From assembly GCA_964632165.1 (NCBI GenBank), contig CAZWCZ010000005.1, forward strand, positions 1 to 64,000: a stretch of DNA of 64,000 nt, read 5' to 3'. Both the position numbers and the translations under genes were made by a program. This stretch comes from SIG299 sp964632165. Its GTDB lineage: Bacteria > Bacillota > Clostridia > Lachnospirales > Lachnospiraceae. The notes beneath the pieces are model-generated. The model saw only the letters and a list, made by a program, of their open reading frames with translations. It had not been told where the DNA came from and made no database searches. This document shows positions 35,340-42,540 of this stretch, in pieces. How positions within the stretch are numbered: position 1 is the first letter of the stretch; the number at the start of each line of letters is the position of its first letter.

Positions 35340-35351
35340 GAACAGAGGTTC
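35340..35351. promoter_or_regulatory. Perfect LexA box downstream of the yneA-like promoter
   Basis: GAAC-AGAG-GTTC matches the GAAC-N4-GTTC consensus exactly, 17 bases after the -10 box, where bound LexA would block transcription. Confidence 0.8.
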
Positions 35352-35374
35352 GATTATAAGTGGAGGGGAAGCGT

Positions 35375-35707
35375 ATGAGAAATCGTGTTCAGCAATTGCA
35401 GAAAAGAAATCCGGAGGTTACTTTAAAAATTTCAATTTTTGTTCTGTTTGTTCTCATTTTATTAGTTTTTGTTTTGCTTTTTTTACCGCAGAAAACAGCA
35501 GAAGCAAAAAATGCACCTACCGGTACGTATAGGATAATTTCCATTGAAATTCAGCCTGGAGATACTTTGTGGAGCATTGCTACAGAGTATTTTAGTGATG
35601 ATTTTGGCTCTGTACAATCCTATATCAGCGAAATTAAACGTATGAATGAAATTACCTCAGATACTTTATATGCAGGTGCATTTTTGGTGGTGCCGTATTA
35701 CCAATAA
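35375..35707 (+). CDS. yneA: LysM-domain cell division suppressor, YneA-like
   Basis: A 110-residue protein with an N-terminal membrane helix (about 22-43) and a single extracytoplasmic LysM domain (about 55-108, IQPGDTLWSIA through FLVVPYY). Divergence from lexA and SOS boxes in its promoter match YneA of Bacillus, which delays division during DNA damage and binds peptidoglycan through LysM. Primary sequence similarity outside LysM is low in this family, so the assignment rests on architecture and context. GGAGGGG (35362-35367) sets the ATG at 35375; a GTG at 35360 is less likely. Confidence 0.8.
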   Translation: MRNRVQQLQKRNPEVTLKISIFVLFVLILLVFVLLFLPQKTAEAKNAPTGTYRIISIEIQPGDTLWSIATEYFSDDFGSVQSYISEIKRMNEITSDTLYAGAFLVVPYYQ

Positions 35708-35751
35708 ATATCCTAAGAATTAATTGATAAAAATAATGTCTTGCTTACTTA

Positions 35752-36471
35752 TTATTTCTTTTGCCAAGCAGGTAAAGAGCTGTCTGTTACTGCGTGAAAA
35801 AGCCGTTCGGCAACACCGGGGCTGTCTTCATTTAACTGTTTTACCAGATCTTTTGCATATTCTCGTTTTGTATATCCATCAGCAGGGCACGGATTCTTTT
35901 GTACCGGCAGCTGATATATGTTCTTAAATCCGATGATATCAGCTTCCCTGACGTAAAGGAATGGTCGTATCAATGTAATATCCATTCTATCCAAATAAGT
36001 GACGGGAGAAAATGTATAAAACCGTCCTTCATAAATGAGGGACATCAGCATTGTTTCAATGACATCGTCCTTATGATGCGCATATGCTGATTTGTTGCAT
36101 CCAAGGCGCTTTGCCTCTTCGTTAAAAGCACCTTTTCTCATTTTTGCACACAAGGAGCATGGATTAGTTTCCTCACGATTTTGAAAGATTACTTCAGCGA
36201 TATCGGTTTTTATAATAGTGTATGGGACTTCGAGATCATCACAGAGCTTTTTTATTTCTGTTAAATCAAAGCCGTTAAACCCAAGATCAACGGTAATGGC
36301 TTCCAAGGTAAATTTTTTAGGATAAAAACGTCGCAATCCGGCAAGAGCATATAGCAGTGCAAGACTGTCTTTACCACCGGAAATACCGACAGCAATTTTA
36401 TCTCCATCATCAATCATATGATAATCATCGATAGCTTTTCGCGTAAGACTCATCAGGCGTTGTAATTTCAT
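35752..36471 (-). CDS. ttcA: tRNA 2-thiocytidine biosynthesis protein TtcA-like
   Basis: A 239-residue PP-loop ATPase. It has the signature SGGKDS (31-36), a Cys-x2-Cys pair CSLC (105-108), and AHHKDDVIETMLMSL, all typical of the TtcA/TtuA group that thiolates C32 in tRNA through a 4Fe-4S cluster. The final target (s2C32) is inferred. AGGAGGAATTA precedes the ATG at 36471. The plus-strand yneA-like gene ends 44 bases away, so the two converge without a clear terminator. Confidence 0.9.
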   Translation of the reverse strand: MKLQRLMSLTRKAIDDYHMIDDGDKIAVGISGGKDSLALLYALAGLRRFYPKKFTLEAITVDLGFNGFDLTEIKKLCDDLEVPYTIIKTDIAEVIFQNREETNPCSLCAKMRKGAFNEEAKRLGCNKSAYAHHKDDVIETMLMSLIYEGRFYTFSPVTYLDRMDITLIRPFLYVREADIIGFKNIYQLPVQKNPCPADGYTKREYAKDLVKQLNEDSPGVAERLFHAVTDSSLPAWQKK

Positions 36472-36513
36472 TAATTCCTCCTAAGATTAAATGACTTTTT
36501 GTTGTATGACACA

Positions 36514-36519
36514 ATTATA
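36514..36519 (-). promoter_or_regulatory. Extended -10 box of the ttcA promoter
   Basis: On the minus strand TGGTATAAT gives an extended -10 about 45 bp before ttcA. The -35 position holds only a weak TTAAAT-like sequence. Confidence 0.55.
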
Positions 36520-36594
36520 CCATATCATGGAACTAAATTTAAGAGGAAATTTCTGATGATCCCGTTTGGGTAGACATTAATATGATGGTCATAT

Positions 36595-36686
36595 AAAAAA
36601 AGCAGTTTTGCTTGATTTTATACTTATTATTTCGCTAAACTCGCGTTTAGCGAAATAATAAAGAGTGTGCGAAACCGCCCTGCTTT
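36595..36686 (-). terminator. Nested hairpin region with a T-tract on the minus strand (terminator or structured RNA)
   Basis: Within the 323-bp gap between ttcA and the DUF1540 gene, a perfect 17-bp hairpin (arms 36624-36640 and 36645-36661, loop TCGC) lies inside an outer stem: AAAGCAG (36599-36605) pairs with CTGCTTT (36680-36686), and TTTTGC (36606-36611) with GCGAAA (36669-36674). Read on the minus strand the outer stem runs into seven T, so it could end the DUF1540 transcript before ttcA. The inner arms also read 11-6-11 (see findings). Confidence 0.55.
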
Positions 36687-36719
36687 CTGCCATATACAGG
36701 TAATTTTTATGTAAAATGC

Positions 36720-36782
36720 GGAACTTAAAGAGAAAATTATCATTGATATTCTCGGATATGTTTGCTCTTTAAGTTCCTTTTT
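36720..36782 (+). terminator. 13-bp inverted repeat with 32-base loop and T5 run
   Basis: GGAACTTAAAGAG (36720-36732) and CTCTTTAAGTTCC (36765-36777) are perfectly complementary, followed by five T on the plus strand. It lies just past the stop of the minus-strand DUF1540 gene. It may stop a plus-strand transcript or simply be part of the structured region. Confidence 0.5.
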
Positions 36783-36794
36783 CAGTTTAACAGC

Positions 36795-36971
36795 TTAACA
36801 GCATTTCTTTTTTTCAAAGGACTCACAATCGGTACACTGTTTTTCAGTTGGATTTGCTTCATGTGTGCCGATCAGAATGTGATCCAGACTGCAGTAATTT
36901 TCGTTCTTTGCATGATGTTCACAATTTTTGATAGTACACTGAATACTTTCATTCTTTCCATTCATTAACAT
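36795..36971 (-). CDS. DUF1540 domain small cysteine-rich protein
   Basis: A 58-residue protein not long enough for usual ORF cut-offs. The sequence has the DUF1540 pattern: CTIKNCEHHAKNENYCSLDH followed by ILIGTH and TDCESFEKK. The cysteine and histidine spacing (C-x4-C-x2-H-H...C...C-x2-C) suggests a metal-binding knuckle. Its function is unknown, though such proteins are common and sometimes duplicated in Clostridia. GGAGAG stands 7-8 bases before the ATG at 36971. It lies on the minus strand opposite the recombinase gene, with a separate transcript likely ending at the hairpins to its left. Confidence 0.85.
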   Translation of the reverse strand: MLMNGKNESIQCTIKNCEHHAKNENYCSLDHILIGTHEANPTEKQCTDCESFEKKKCC

Positions 36972-37052
36972 AGTTCAGCTCTCCTTTTTACTCTGAATAT
37001 TTGTAACAATCAAAGTATTTACAAAAAGTAAACTGTTTATGCATAACATAAG

Positions 37053-37081
37053 TTGCTTTTCTAGGTTTTTTGCGATAAACT
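37053..37081 (+). promoter_or_regulatory. Weak candidate promoter of the tyrosine recombinase gene
   Basis: TTGCTT (37053-37058), 17-bp spacer, TAAACT (37076-37081), 34 bp before the start codon. Both boxes deviate from consensus. Confidence 0.35.
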
Positions 37082-37115
37082 AAATTAGATACTTTAATTA
37101 GAAACGAGGATCCAA

Positions 37116-38180
37116 ATGAAGGAACGTACTTATTATGAAGAAAAAAATATTGAAAATATTAAAAAACTTCGGGCTCTGGAACAGGAACTCCCACCATATG
37201 TCACTACATTTTTTCGAGGAATTGAACCCTATACTGCTTCCAGGACTCGAATTGCCTATGCGATCGATTTAAAAACATTTTTTGAATACATAAGATTTGC
37301 AAATCCTTCCTATCGAGATTCCGAACTACGTGATATAAAATTTGAAATTTTAACGCAATTAAAGGCGAGTGATATTGAAGAATTTTTGGAGCATTTAAAA
37401 TACTATATAACTGCAGACGGAAAAGAAATCACAAATTCCGAATCCGGGATCAAGAGAAAGCTTTCTACGCTCCGATCTTTTTATAATTATTTTCATACAC
37501 ATCAGATCATTAATGAAAATCCTACCCTGCAGGTAAAAATGCCTAAAATGCACGAAAAAAACATTATTCGCATGGATTCAGAAGAAGTTGTCGAATTTCT
37601 TGATACTGTAGAAAGTGGGAACAATCTGACAAAAAATCAAATGTCTTTTCATAAAAAAACAAAAATTCGTGATCTTGCATTAACTACTCTTCTACTTGGT
37701 ACCGGAATCCGTGTTTCTGAATGTGTAGGATTGAATCTGAAAGATGTTGATTTTCAAAATGACCGCATTAATATTATCAGAAAAGGCGGATACGAATCTT
37801 TTGTATATTTTGGAACGGAAGTAAAGAAAGCTTTGTCAGCTTATATGGAAGAACGTAAGAAAATGATTCCTGAAAGCGGAAGTGAAAATGCGCTCTTTCT
37901 TTCTAACCGTATGCAGCGGATCAGTGTCCGTACAGTAGAAATCCTGGTAAAAAAGTATGCTGTTTCTTCAGGAACAACCAAGAAAATCACACCACATAAG
38001 CTTAGAAGTACCTATGGCACACAATTATACAAAGAAACCGGCGACATCTATTTAGTTGCAGATGTATTGGGACATAAAGATGTAAATACAACAAAAAAGC
38101 ATTATGCTGCTCTGGAAGAAGAACGACGCCGCAGCGCAAAGGACGCAGTAACGCTACGTAAAAAAAATGAAGCTGATTAG
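37116..38180 (+). CDS. Tyrosine recombinase, XerC/XerD-like
   Basis: A 354-residue site-specific recombinase. The N-terminal SAM-like core-binding domain (about 20-150) is followed by the catalytic domain with the first Arg in GTGIRVSECVGLN (near 198), the HKLR motif near 292, LGHKDVNTT and the nucleophile Tyr in KHYAAL near 330. All catalytic residues are present. There is no tRNA attachment site, phage or plasmid gene nearby, so a housekeeping chromosome-resolution role is more likely than a prophage integrase. CGAGGATCCAA precedes the ATG at 37116. It ends at a strong terminator shared with blaI. Confidence 0.9.
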   Translation: MKERTYYEEKNIENIKKLRALEQELPPYVTTFFRGIEPYTASRTRIAYAIDLKTFFEYIRFANPSYRDSELRDIKFEILTQLKASDIEEFLEHLKYYITADGKEITNSESGIKRKLSTLRSFYNYFHTHQIINENPTLQVKMPKMHEKNIIRMDSEEVVEFLDTVESGNNLTKNQMSFHKKTKIRDLALTTLLLGTGIRVSECVGLNLKDVDFQNDRINIIRKGGYESFVYFGTEVKKALSAYMEERKKMIPESGSENALFLSNRMQRISVRTVEILVKKYAVSSGTTKKITPHKLRSTYGTQLYKETGDIYLVADVLGHKDVNTTKKHYAALEEERRRSAKDAVTLRKKNEAD

Positions 38181-38183
38181 AAA

Positions 38184-38223
38184 AATGAAGCTATAAGAAG
38201 AATTTTTTTCTTATAGCTTCATT
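38184..38223. terminator. Bidirectional terminator between the recombinase and blaI genes
   Basis: AATGAAGCTATAAGAA (38184-38199) and TTCTTATAGCTTCATT (38208-38223) form a perfect 16-bp stem between converging genes. Confidence 0.85.
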
Positions 38224-38250
38224 TCGTATGTAAACCATATATTATCTGTG

Positions 38251-38622
38251 TCAAATGCGCTTATTCTCACTTACTATTCTCTCTAATTCCATAATATCCG
38301 TTGGTTTTAAGGATTGTCCGCGCAAATATTCAACCAGGAAGTTACTGAGAGAACCATTATAGACTTTGTCCAATAATGCTTTTGTTTCTATCTGCTGTAC
38401 TGCTTTCTTTGAAATAGCTGCACGACAGAAAAAACCAGGCTCTTCACGCTTAACAGCACCTTTATCGATCAAACGGTTGATTACGGTATAGGTAGTATTT
38501 TTCTCCCAACCGATATACTCTTTAATGATCTTTGCAATGTCTTTAGCGGCCAAAACTTTATTGGACCACAAAAGTTCCATGATATTTAATTCACCCTCGT
38601 GCAAACGAATCTCTTCTCCCAT
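38251..38622 (-). CDS. BlaI/MecI/CopY family transcriptional repressor
   Basis: A 123-residue winged-helix repressor. The N-terminal helix-turn-helix part (LHEGELNIMELLWSNKVLAA, then WEKNTTYTVINRLIDKG) is typical of the Penicillinase_R family; the C-terminal third should dimerise. In classical systems BlaI is cleaved on signal from the membrane sensor BlaR1, but no BlaR1-type gene or beta-lactamase lies here, so it is an orphan. GAGGTG stands 6 bases before the ATG at 38622; the frame extends to a GTG at 38631 that overlaps the ribosome binding site. A palindrome upstream suggests autoregulation. Confidence 0.88.
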   Translation of the reverse strand: MGEEIRLHEGELNIMELLWSNKVLAAKDIAKIIKEYIGWEKNTTYTVINRLIDKGAVKREEPGFFCRAAISKKAVQQIETKALLDKVYNGSLSNFLVEYLRGQSLKPTDIMELERIVSENKRI

Positions 38623-38644
38623 AGTAAACACCTCATAGCATTTT

Positions 38645-38660
38645 ATCTACATAAGTAGAT
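38645..38660. promoter_or_regulatory. Probable BlaI operator
   Basis: ATCTAC-ATAA-GTAGAT is a perfect 6-bp inverted repeat just before the blaI ribosome binding site, resembling TACA-N-TGTA type operators of the family. Confidence 0.55.
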
Positions 38661-38675
38661 GATGAATGTACTAAA

Positions 38676-38704
38676 ATACTACCACACTAGAATGATGTTG
38701 TCAA
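38676..38704 (-). promoter_or_regulatory. Promoter of the blaI-type gene
   Basis: On the minus strand TTGACA (38704-38699), 17-bp spacer, TAGTAT (38681-38676). The -35 box lies inside the last codons of the upstream ATPase gene. Confidence 0.7.
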
Positions 38705-39931
38705 TCCTGTTTTAAAACAAAAAATCGCATATATCGGCAAAAAATGCACTCCTTCATTTTCGGAAAAATTTGAATCAGAAAGGCGAATCGTCTTCTTCAC
38801 AGGATATTGTGCTGCAAAGGAATGGATACTTTTAGATTTCGATTTTCCTTCGGCTTTTACTTCCACCGGGAAATACTCCTCTGCCGATTTTATAATGAAA
38901 TCCAGACTTGCCTGACTTTTCGAATCCCAAAAGCAACAATCAATCTGGTTTTGAGATAATGTTTGAAAAAAGTAATTCTGAAGGCGTATTTGATATTCTA
39001 CAGTTGTAAGTTCGTCGTTCCGCTGTGAAGACAGCATGGAGAAATCAGCATAATACAATTTAAACTGCTGCTCTTTTTCCAAGTGGTTCATGCGGTATAG
39101 AATCCGATGCTCCGTAAGGAAGTCTAATGCATCCCGATACATTTGATATGTAGTGCCTTTGCGGATCAGGTTGAACTGAAACCGTTGATTAGGTTTTTTT
39201 AATTGTTCTTCAACTGTAGAAAATATCTGATGACATTTGTATCCCGTTTTTTCTCCCGGATATTTTAAGATATCATGATATAAAAGTTCCTTATGAATGA
39301 ATTGTCGCTCCGGTACATTAATGGAAGATTCCATGGAAAGATATTCATTAATGACGTCCGGCATTCCACCAATCCAAAGATATTCATCAAAAGTAGAAAG
39401 CAACTCCTGATGAACAATGTCCGGGATTTTTTTCTGACTGTTAAAGTGTGCCTGTATTACTTCAACGTACCATTCTTTTCCTATCGCCACCAGAAATTCA
39501 TCAAATTGTACAGGATACAATGTGTAACAGAACATCTGCGCCTTAATCTCCGCTTCCAATACATCATAACTGGAAATAAAAATCCAGTAAAGCTGCTTCC
39601 GTTCGCGTATTATATTCCAGAGACGATGGATAAATCCGGGGCAAATGGAAATTTCATCAAAAATAAACGGAGTTGTGTACAGTAATTCTTCCGGAATTTC
39701 GAAATAACGGGTCAATGCAGGAATGATCTCGTCTTCAGAAAGCGCTTCAAAATATTCTACACGATCTTTGTTGTGTTCAAAATTAATGTAGAGATAGGAA
39801 TCAAAAAAATTATTGGCAAAATCATAAGCAAGATAGGTTTTTCCGACACCACGGATCCCTGTAAGGTATAGCGGTTTTCGCTCTGCAGCACTCTTCCACT
39901 GTTCCAAAACACGGACTGCATTTCGTTTCAT
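38687..39931 (-). CDS. AAA family ATPase with DUF4143 domain
   Basis: A 414-residue ATP-binding protein. The N-terminal AAA_14 domain has Walker A GIRGVGKT (about 25-32) and a Walker B-like FIFDEIS near 90; the C-terminal DUF4143 part contains the nuclease-like fold segment LDFIIKSAEEYFPVEVKAEG. DUF4143 ATPases are common, often transferred between gut bacteria, and functionally undefined. It sits downstream of rluD on the same strand, with 25 bases between, and AAAGGAAAC before the start. Its end overlaps the blaI promoter. It may be an insertion into core sequence; its role cannot be assigned. Confidence 0.85.
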   Translation of the reverse strand: MKRNAVRVLEQWKSAAERKPLYLTGIRGVGKTYLAYDFANNFFDSYLYINFEHNKDRVEYFEALSEDEIIPALTRYFEIPEELLYTTPFIFDEISICPGFIHRLWNIIRERKQLYWIFISSYDVLEAEIKAQMFCYTLYPVQFDEFLVAIGKEWYVEVIQAHFNSQKKIPDIVHQELLSTFDEYLWIGGMPDVINEYLSMESSINVPERQFIHKELLYHDILKYPGEKTGYKCHQIFSTVEEQLKKPNQRFQFNLIRKGTTYQMYRDALDFLTEHRILYRMNHLEKEQQFKLYYADFSMLSSQRNDELTTVEYQIRLQNYFFQTLSQNQIDCCFWDSKSQASLDFIIKSAEEYFPVEVKAEGKSKSKSIHSFAAQYPVKKTIRLSDSNFSENEGVHFLPIYAIFCFKTGLTTSF

Positions 39932-39956
39932 ACGGTTGTTTCCTTTCTAAAATATC

Positions 39957-40880
39957 TTAGTTCAATTTTTGAAGCAAACGTTCAAAATATTCCGGTCTGG
40001 GTGCTTCAAACTCCATATACTCTTTGGTAGACGGATGAATAAATCCTAATATCTTTGCATGAAGGGTCTGACCCGTTAAAGAAAAAGGGTCTTTTGAAGG
40101 ACCATAAACAGTATCTCCAAGCAAAGGATGATGGATGCTGGACATATGTACCCGGATTTGATGTGTACGTCCGGTTTCCAAACGGCATTCAATATGAGCA
40201 TATTTTCCGGAAAGATTTTGTAAGACGGTATAGTTAGTAATGGCTTCTTTCCCGTTTTTATAGTTTACAGCCATTTTTGTCCGTTCCTGTGGATGCCTGC
40301 CGATAGGTGCATCAATACGCCCGGTCGATTCTTGAAATGTCTGATAACAAATGGCTTCATATCGTCTTGTAATGGAGTGTTCCTTTAATTGTGCAGCAAC
40401 AAATTGATGTGCTGCATCATTTTTACATACAACTAATGCTCCGGTGGTATCTTTGTCAATTCGATGTACAATTCCCGGACGCATAACGCCATTGATGCCG
40501 GAAAGACTGTTTTTACAATGATACAGCAGTGCATTTACCAAGGTCCCGGTGTAATGCCCTGCTGCTGGATGAACTACCATATTTTTCGGCTTATTCACGA
40601 CAATGATGTCTTTATCTTCATATAAAATATCCAACGGAATACTTTCTGCCTTTACTTGAAGTGTTTCAGGTTCGGGCAGATCAACCCATACTTCATCTGC
40701 AAAGGAAACTTTATAATTTGCCTTTTTTGGCTCTCCATTGACCGTCACTCTGCCTTCAGCGATCAATTTCTGCAGATACGTTCTGGAACAATCAGGAAGA
40801 TATTCAGCCAAAACCTTATCGATACGAATCTCATCAAATTCCTGCTCGATTTCAAATTTCATCAGATTACTTATCTGCAT
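39957..40880 (-). CDS. rluD: RluA family pseudouridine synthase (RluD-like)
   Basis: A 307-residue enzyme that converts uridine to pseudouridine in rRNA (RluD acts on 23S helix 69). An N-terminal S4 RNA-binding domain (about 15-70) precedes the catalytic domain with the family motif HRIDKDTTG, containing the catalytic aspartate. Later signatures are CRLETGRTHQIRVHMSSIHH and LGDTVYG. AAAGGAATCTGACC precedes the ATG at 40880, which overlaps lspA by 14 bases; the ATG at 40862 is an alternative. The lspA-rluD pairing is common in Firmicutes. Confidence 0.95.
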   Translation of the reverse strand: MQISNLMKFEIEQEFDEIRIDKVLAEYLPDCSRTYLQKLIAEGRVTVNGEPKKANYKVSFADEVWVDLPEPETLQVKAESIPLDILYEDKDIIVVNKPKNMVVHPAAGHYTGTLVNALLYHCKNSLSGINGVMRPGIVHRIDKDTTGALVVCKNDAAHQFVAAQLKEHSITRRYEAICYQTFQESTGRIDAPIGRHPQERTKMAVNYKNGKEAITNYTVLQNLSGKYAHIECRLETGRTHQIRVHMSSIHHPLLGDTVYGPSKDPFSLTGQTLHAKILGFIHPSTKEYMEFEAPRPEYFERLLQKLN

Positions 40881-41391
40881 GGTCAGATTCCTTTCGACGA
40901 AAAGATAAAAATGTAAATTCTTCTTCTTTATATTTTGTCAATACTAAAATAACGGTAAGAAATGCACATACTGTAATATAGCAGTCGGCGACATTAAAAA
41001 TCGGGAAATTGATCAGTTCAAAATAGAGAAAATCTGTTACATAGCCGAAAAAGATACGGTCTATCGTGTTACCGATAGCGCCGGCTGTCATTCCGACTAT
41101 GATCCAGAATAACGGCGTGTATTGTTTTTCTTTTGGCATTCTGATATATACAAAAACCAGGAGTAAAAACAGGAGTACGGAAATTAAAAGCAGAATATCT
41201 ACTTTTCCTTGCATGATCCCCCAAACAGATCCTCTGTTTTCATGGTAATAAAAGCTGAATACATTTTTGATCAATACAACCGGACTTCCTTTTATGTATT
41301 GACGGACAAAATATTTGCTAATCTGATCCAATGCAACAAGCAGAACAAGAACAGTTGCATGAAGCGCATATGGAAATGCTTTCTTTTTCAT
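40867..41391 (-). CDS. lspA: Lipoprotein signal peptidase (signal peptidase II)
   Basis: A roughly 174-residue membrane aspartic peptidase that cleaves the signal peptide of diacylglyceryl-modified prolipoproteins. Four hydrophobic segments can be traced, and the catalytic pair is visible in GAIGNTIDRIFFGYVTDF and FPIFNVADCYI. The start at 41391 forms an ATGA overlap with the aroB stop and has GGAG six bases upstream; an in-frame ATG at 41403 has none. It overlaps rluD on the other side. Confidence 0.95.
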   Translation of the reverse strand: MKKKAFPYALHATVLVLLVALDQISKYFVRQYIKGSPVVLIKNVFSFYYHENRGSVWGIMQGKVDILLLISVLLFLLLVFVYIRMPKEKQYTPLFWIIVGMTAGAIGNTIDRIFFGYVTDFLYFELINFPIFNVADCYITVCAFLTVILVLTKYKEEEFTFLSFRRKESDHADK

Positions 41392-42515
41392 ACGAATCTC
41401 CATTCCGAAGCGTTTTTTTCTTCTTTTAAGTAGTATATGGCATTACATATTTCTTCATCGTTAACATCAACAGCAATATGACACCTGCCCGGTTTTTCCA
41501 ATAATACAAATCGGATGCTGGTTCCGTTTTTCTTTTTATCATGTCTGCAATTTTCCAGAACCGCATTGACATCTAACCCGCAAAACCGCACAGGAAGCCC
41601 ATAGAGCAAATTTAATTTTTCCACGAGGGAAAGGTCATCTTTTGTGATTTCTCCGCGTTTAAACGAAATAAACGCGGATGCGACCATGCCAAGTGCCACA
41701 CATTCTCCGTGAAGCAGTGAAAAATGTACTGCTTTCTCAATCGCATGGCCGATCGTGTGGCCAAAATTCAAAAGAACCCTGATCCCTTTTTCATGAGGAT
41801 CCGATTCTACGATTTCTTTTTTTATTTTTTGACTCTCTGAGATCATTTGTATAAGAGCTTTCGGTTCCATGTCGGAAATCCGGCGAAAATTATCCTCCAA
41901 CCAGGCAAGGTAGGAAGTATCATGGATCAGACCGTGTTTTATGACCTCACCCATACCGGAAGAGAACTGCCGCCTCTCCAATGTCGAAAGCACAGAAGTA
42001 TTAACGTATACAAGCGATGGCTGATGAAATGCACCTACCATGTTTTTATAGCCATTGAAATCTACACCGGTTTTCCCGCCGATACTTGAATCTACCATAG
42101 CAAGTAAAGAGGTAGGCACCTGGATAAAAGAAATCCCCCTCAGATAAGTTGCGGCAGCATAACCGGTCATATCTCCGACAACACCGCCGCCTAAGGCGAT
42201 GAGGGCATCTGATCGGTCAAACTGATGCAAAATGAGATATTCATACAAGTCTCGGATCACAGACAGTGTTTTATGTTCTTCTCCCGCCGGAAAAACAAAA
42301 CGTCCGACAAACGGAACTCCGTTTTGCAGAAGCTGCTGTTCCAAAAGATCACCATATAAGGGATCCACATTGGAATCAGACACGATACAAAGCCTTCTTT
42401 TTTCAAGAGATAAACTGCACAGTGCATTATAAAAATGATCAAACGAATCCGTCAGTTCAATATTATAACAAAATCGGCCATGATAGGAAATCGGCAATAT
42501 AGTTTGTGTCGGCAT
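41388..42515 (-). CDS. aroB: 3-dehydroquinate synthase
   Basis: The second enzyme of the shikimate pathway, converting DAHP to 3-dehydroquinate with NAD and a divalent metal. The 375-residue protein has the NAD-binding segment ALGGGVVGDMTGYAAATYLR, PTSLLAMVDSSIGGKTGVD, and the metal ligands in GEVIKHGLI (Glu) and NFGHTIGHAIE and LLHGECVALGM (His). AAAGGAGGCATG precedes the start. Its place inside a division/envelope operon is unusual in function but not in transcription: divIVA lies just upstream and lspA directly downstream. Confidence 0.96.
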   Translation of the reverse strand: MPTQTILPISYHGRFCYNIELTDSFDHFYNALCSLSLEKRRLCIVSDSNVDPLYGDLLEQQLLQNGVPFVGRFVFPAGEEHKTLSVIRDLYEYLILHQFDRSDALIALGGGVVGDMTGYAAATYLRGISFIQVPTSLLAMVDSSIGGKTGVDFNGYKNMVGAFHQPSLVYVNTSVLSTLERRQFSSGMGEVIKHGLIHDTSYLAWLEDNFRRISDMEPKALIQMISESQKIKKEIVESDPHEKGIRVLLNFGHTIGHAIEKAVHFSLLHGECVALGMVASAFISFKRGEITKDDLSLVEKLNLLYGLPVRFCGLDVNAVLENCRHDKKKNGTSIRFVLLEKPGRCHIAVDVNDEEICNAIYYLKEEKNASEWRFV

Positions 42516-42540
42516 AAATGCATGCCTCCTTTAAAACAAT

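Noticed and set aside
37116..38180. Prophage or integrative element integrase
   Set aside because: No attachment repeats, tRNA target, or phage/conjugation genes nearby. Flanking genes are core (lexA, ttcA, rluD), so a housekeeping recombinase is more likely.
38687..39931. Defence system ATPase
   Set aside because: DUF4143 ATPases are widespread and no nuclease, toxin or other defence partner is adjacent. Nothing supports a defence role.
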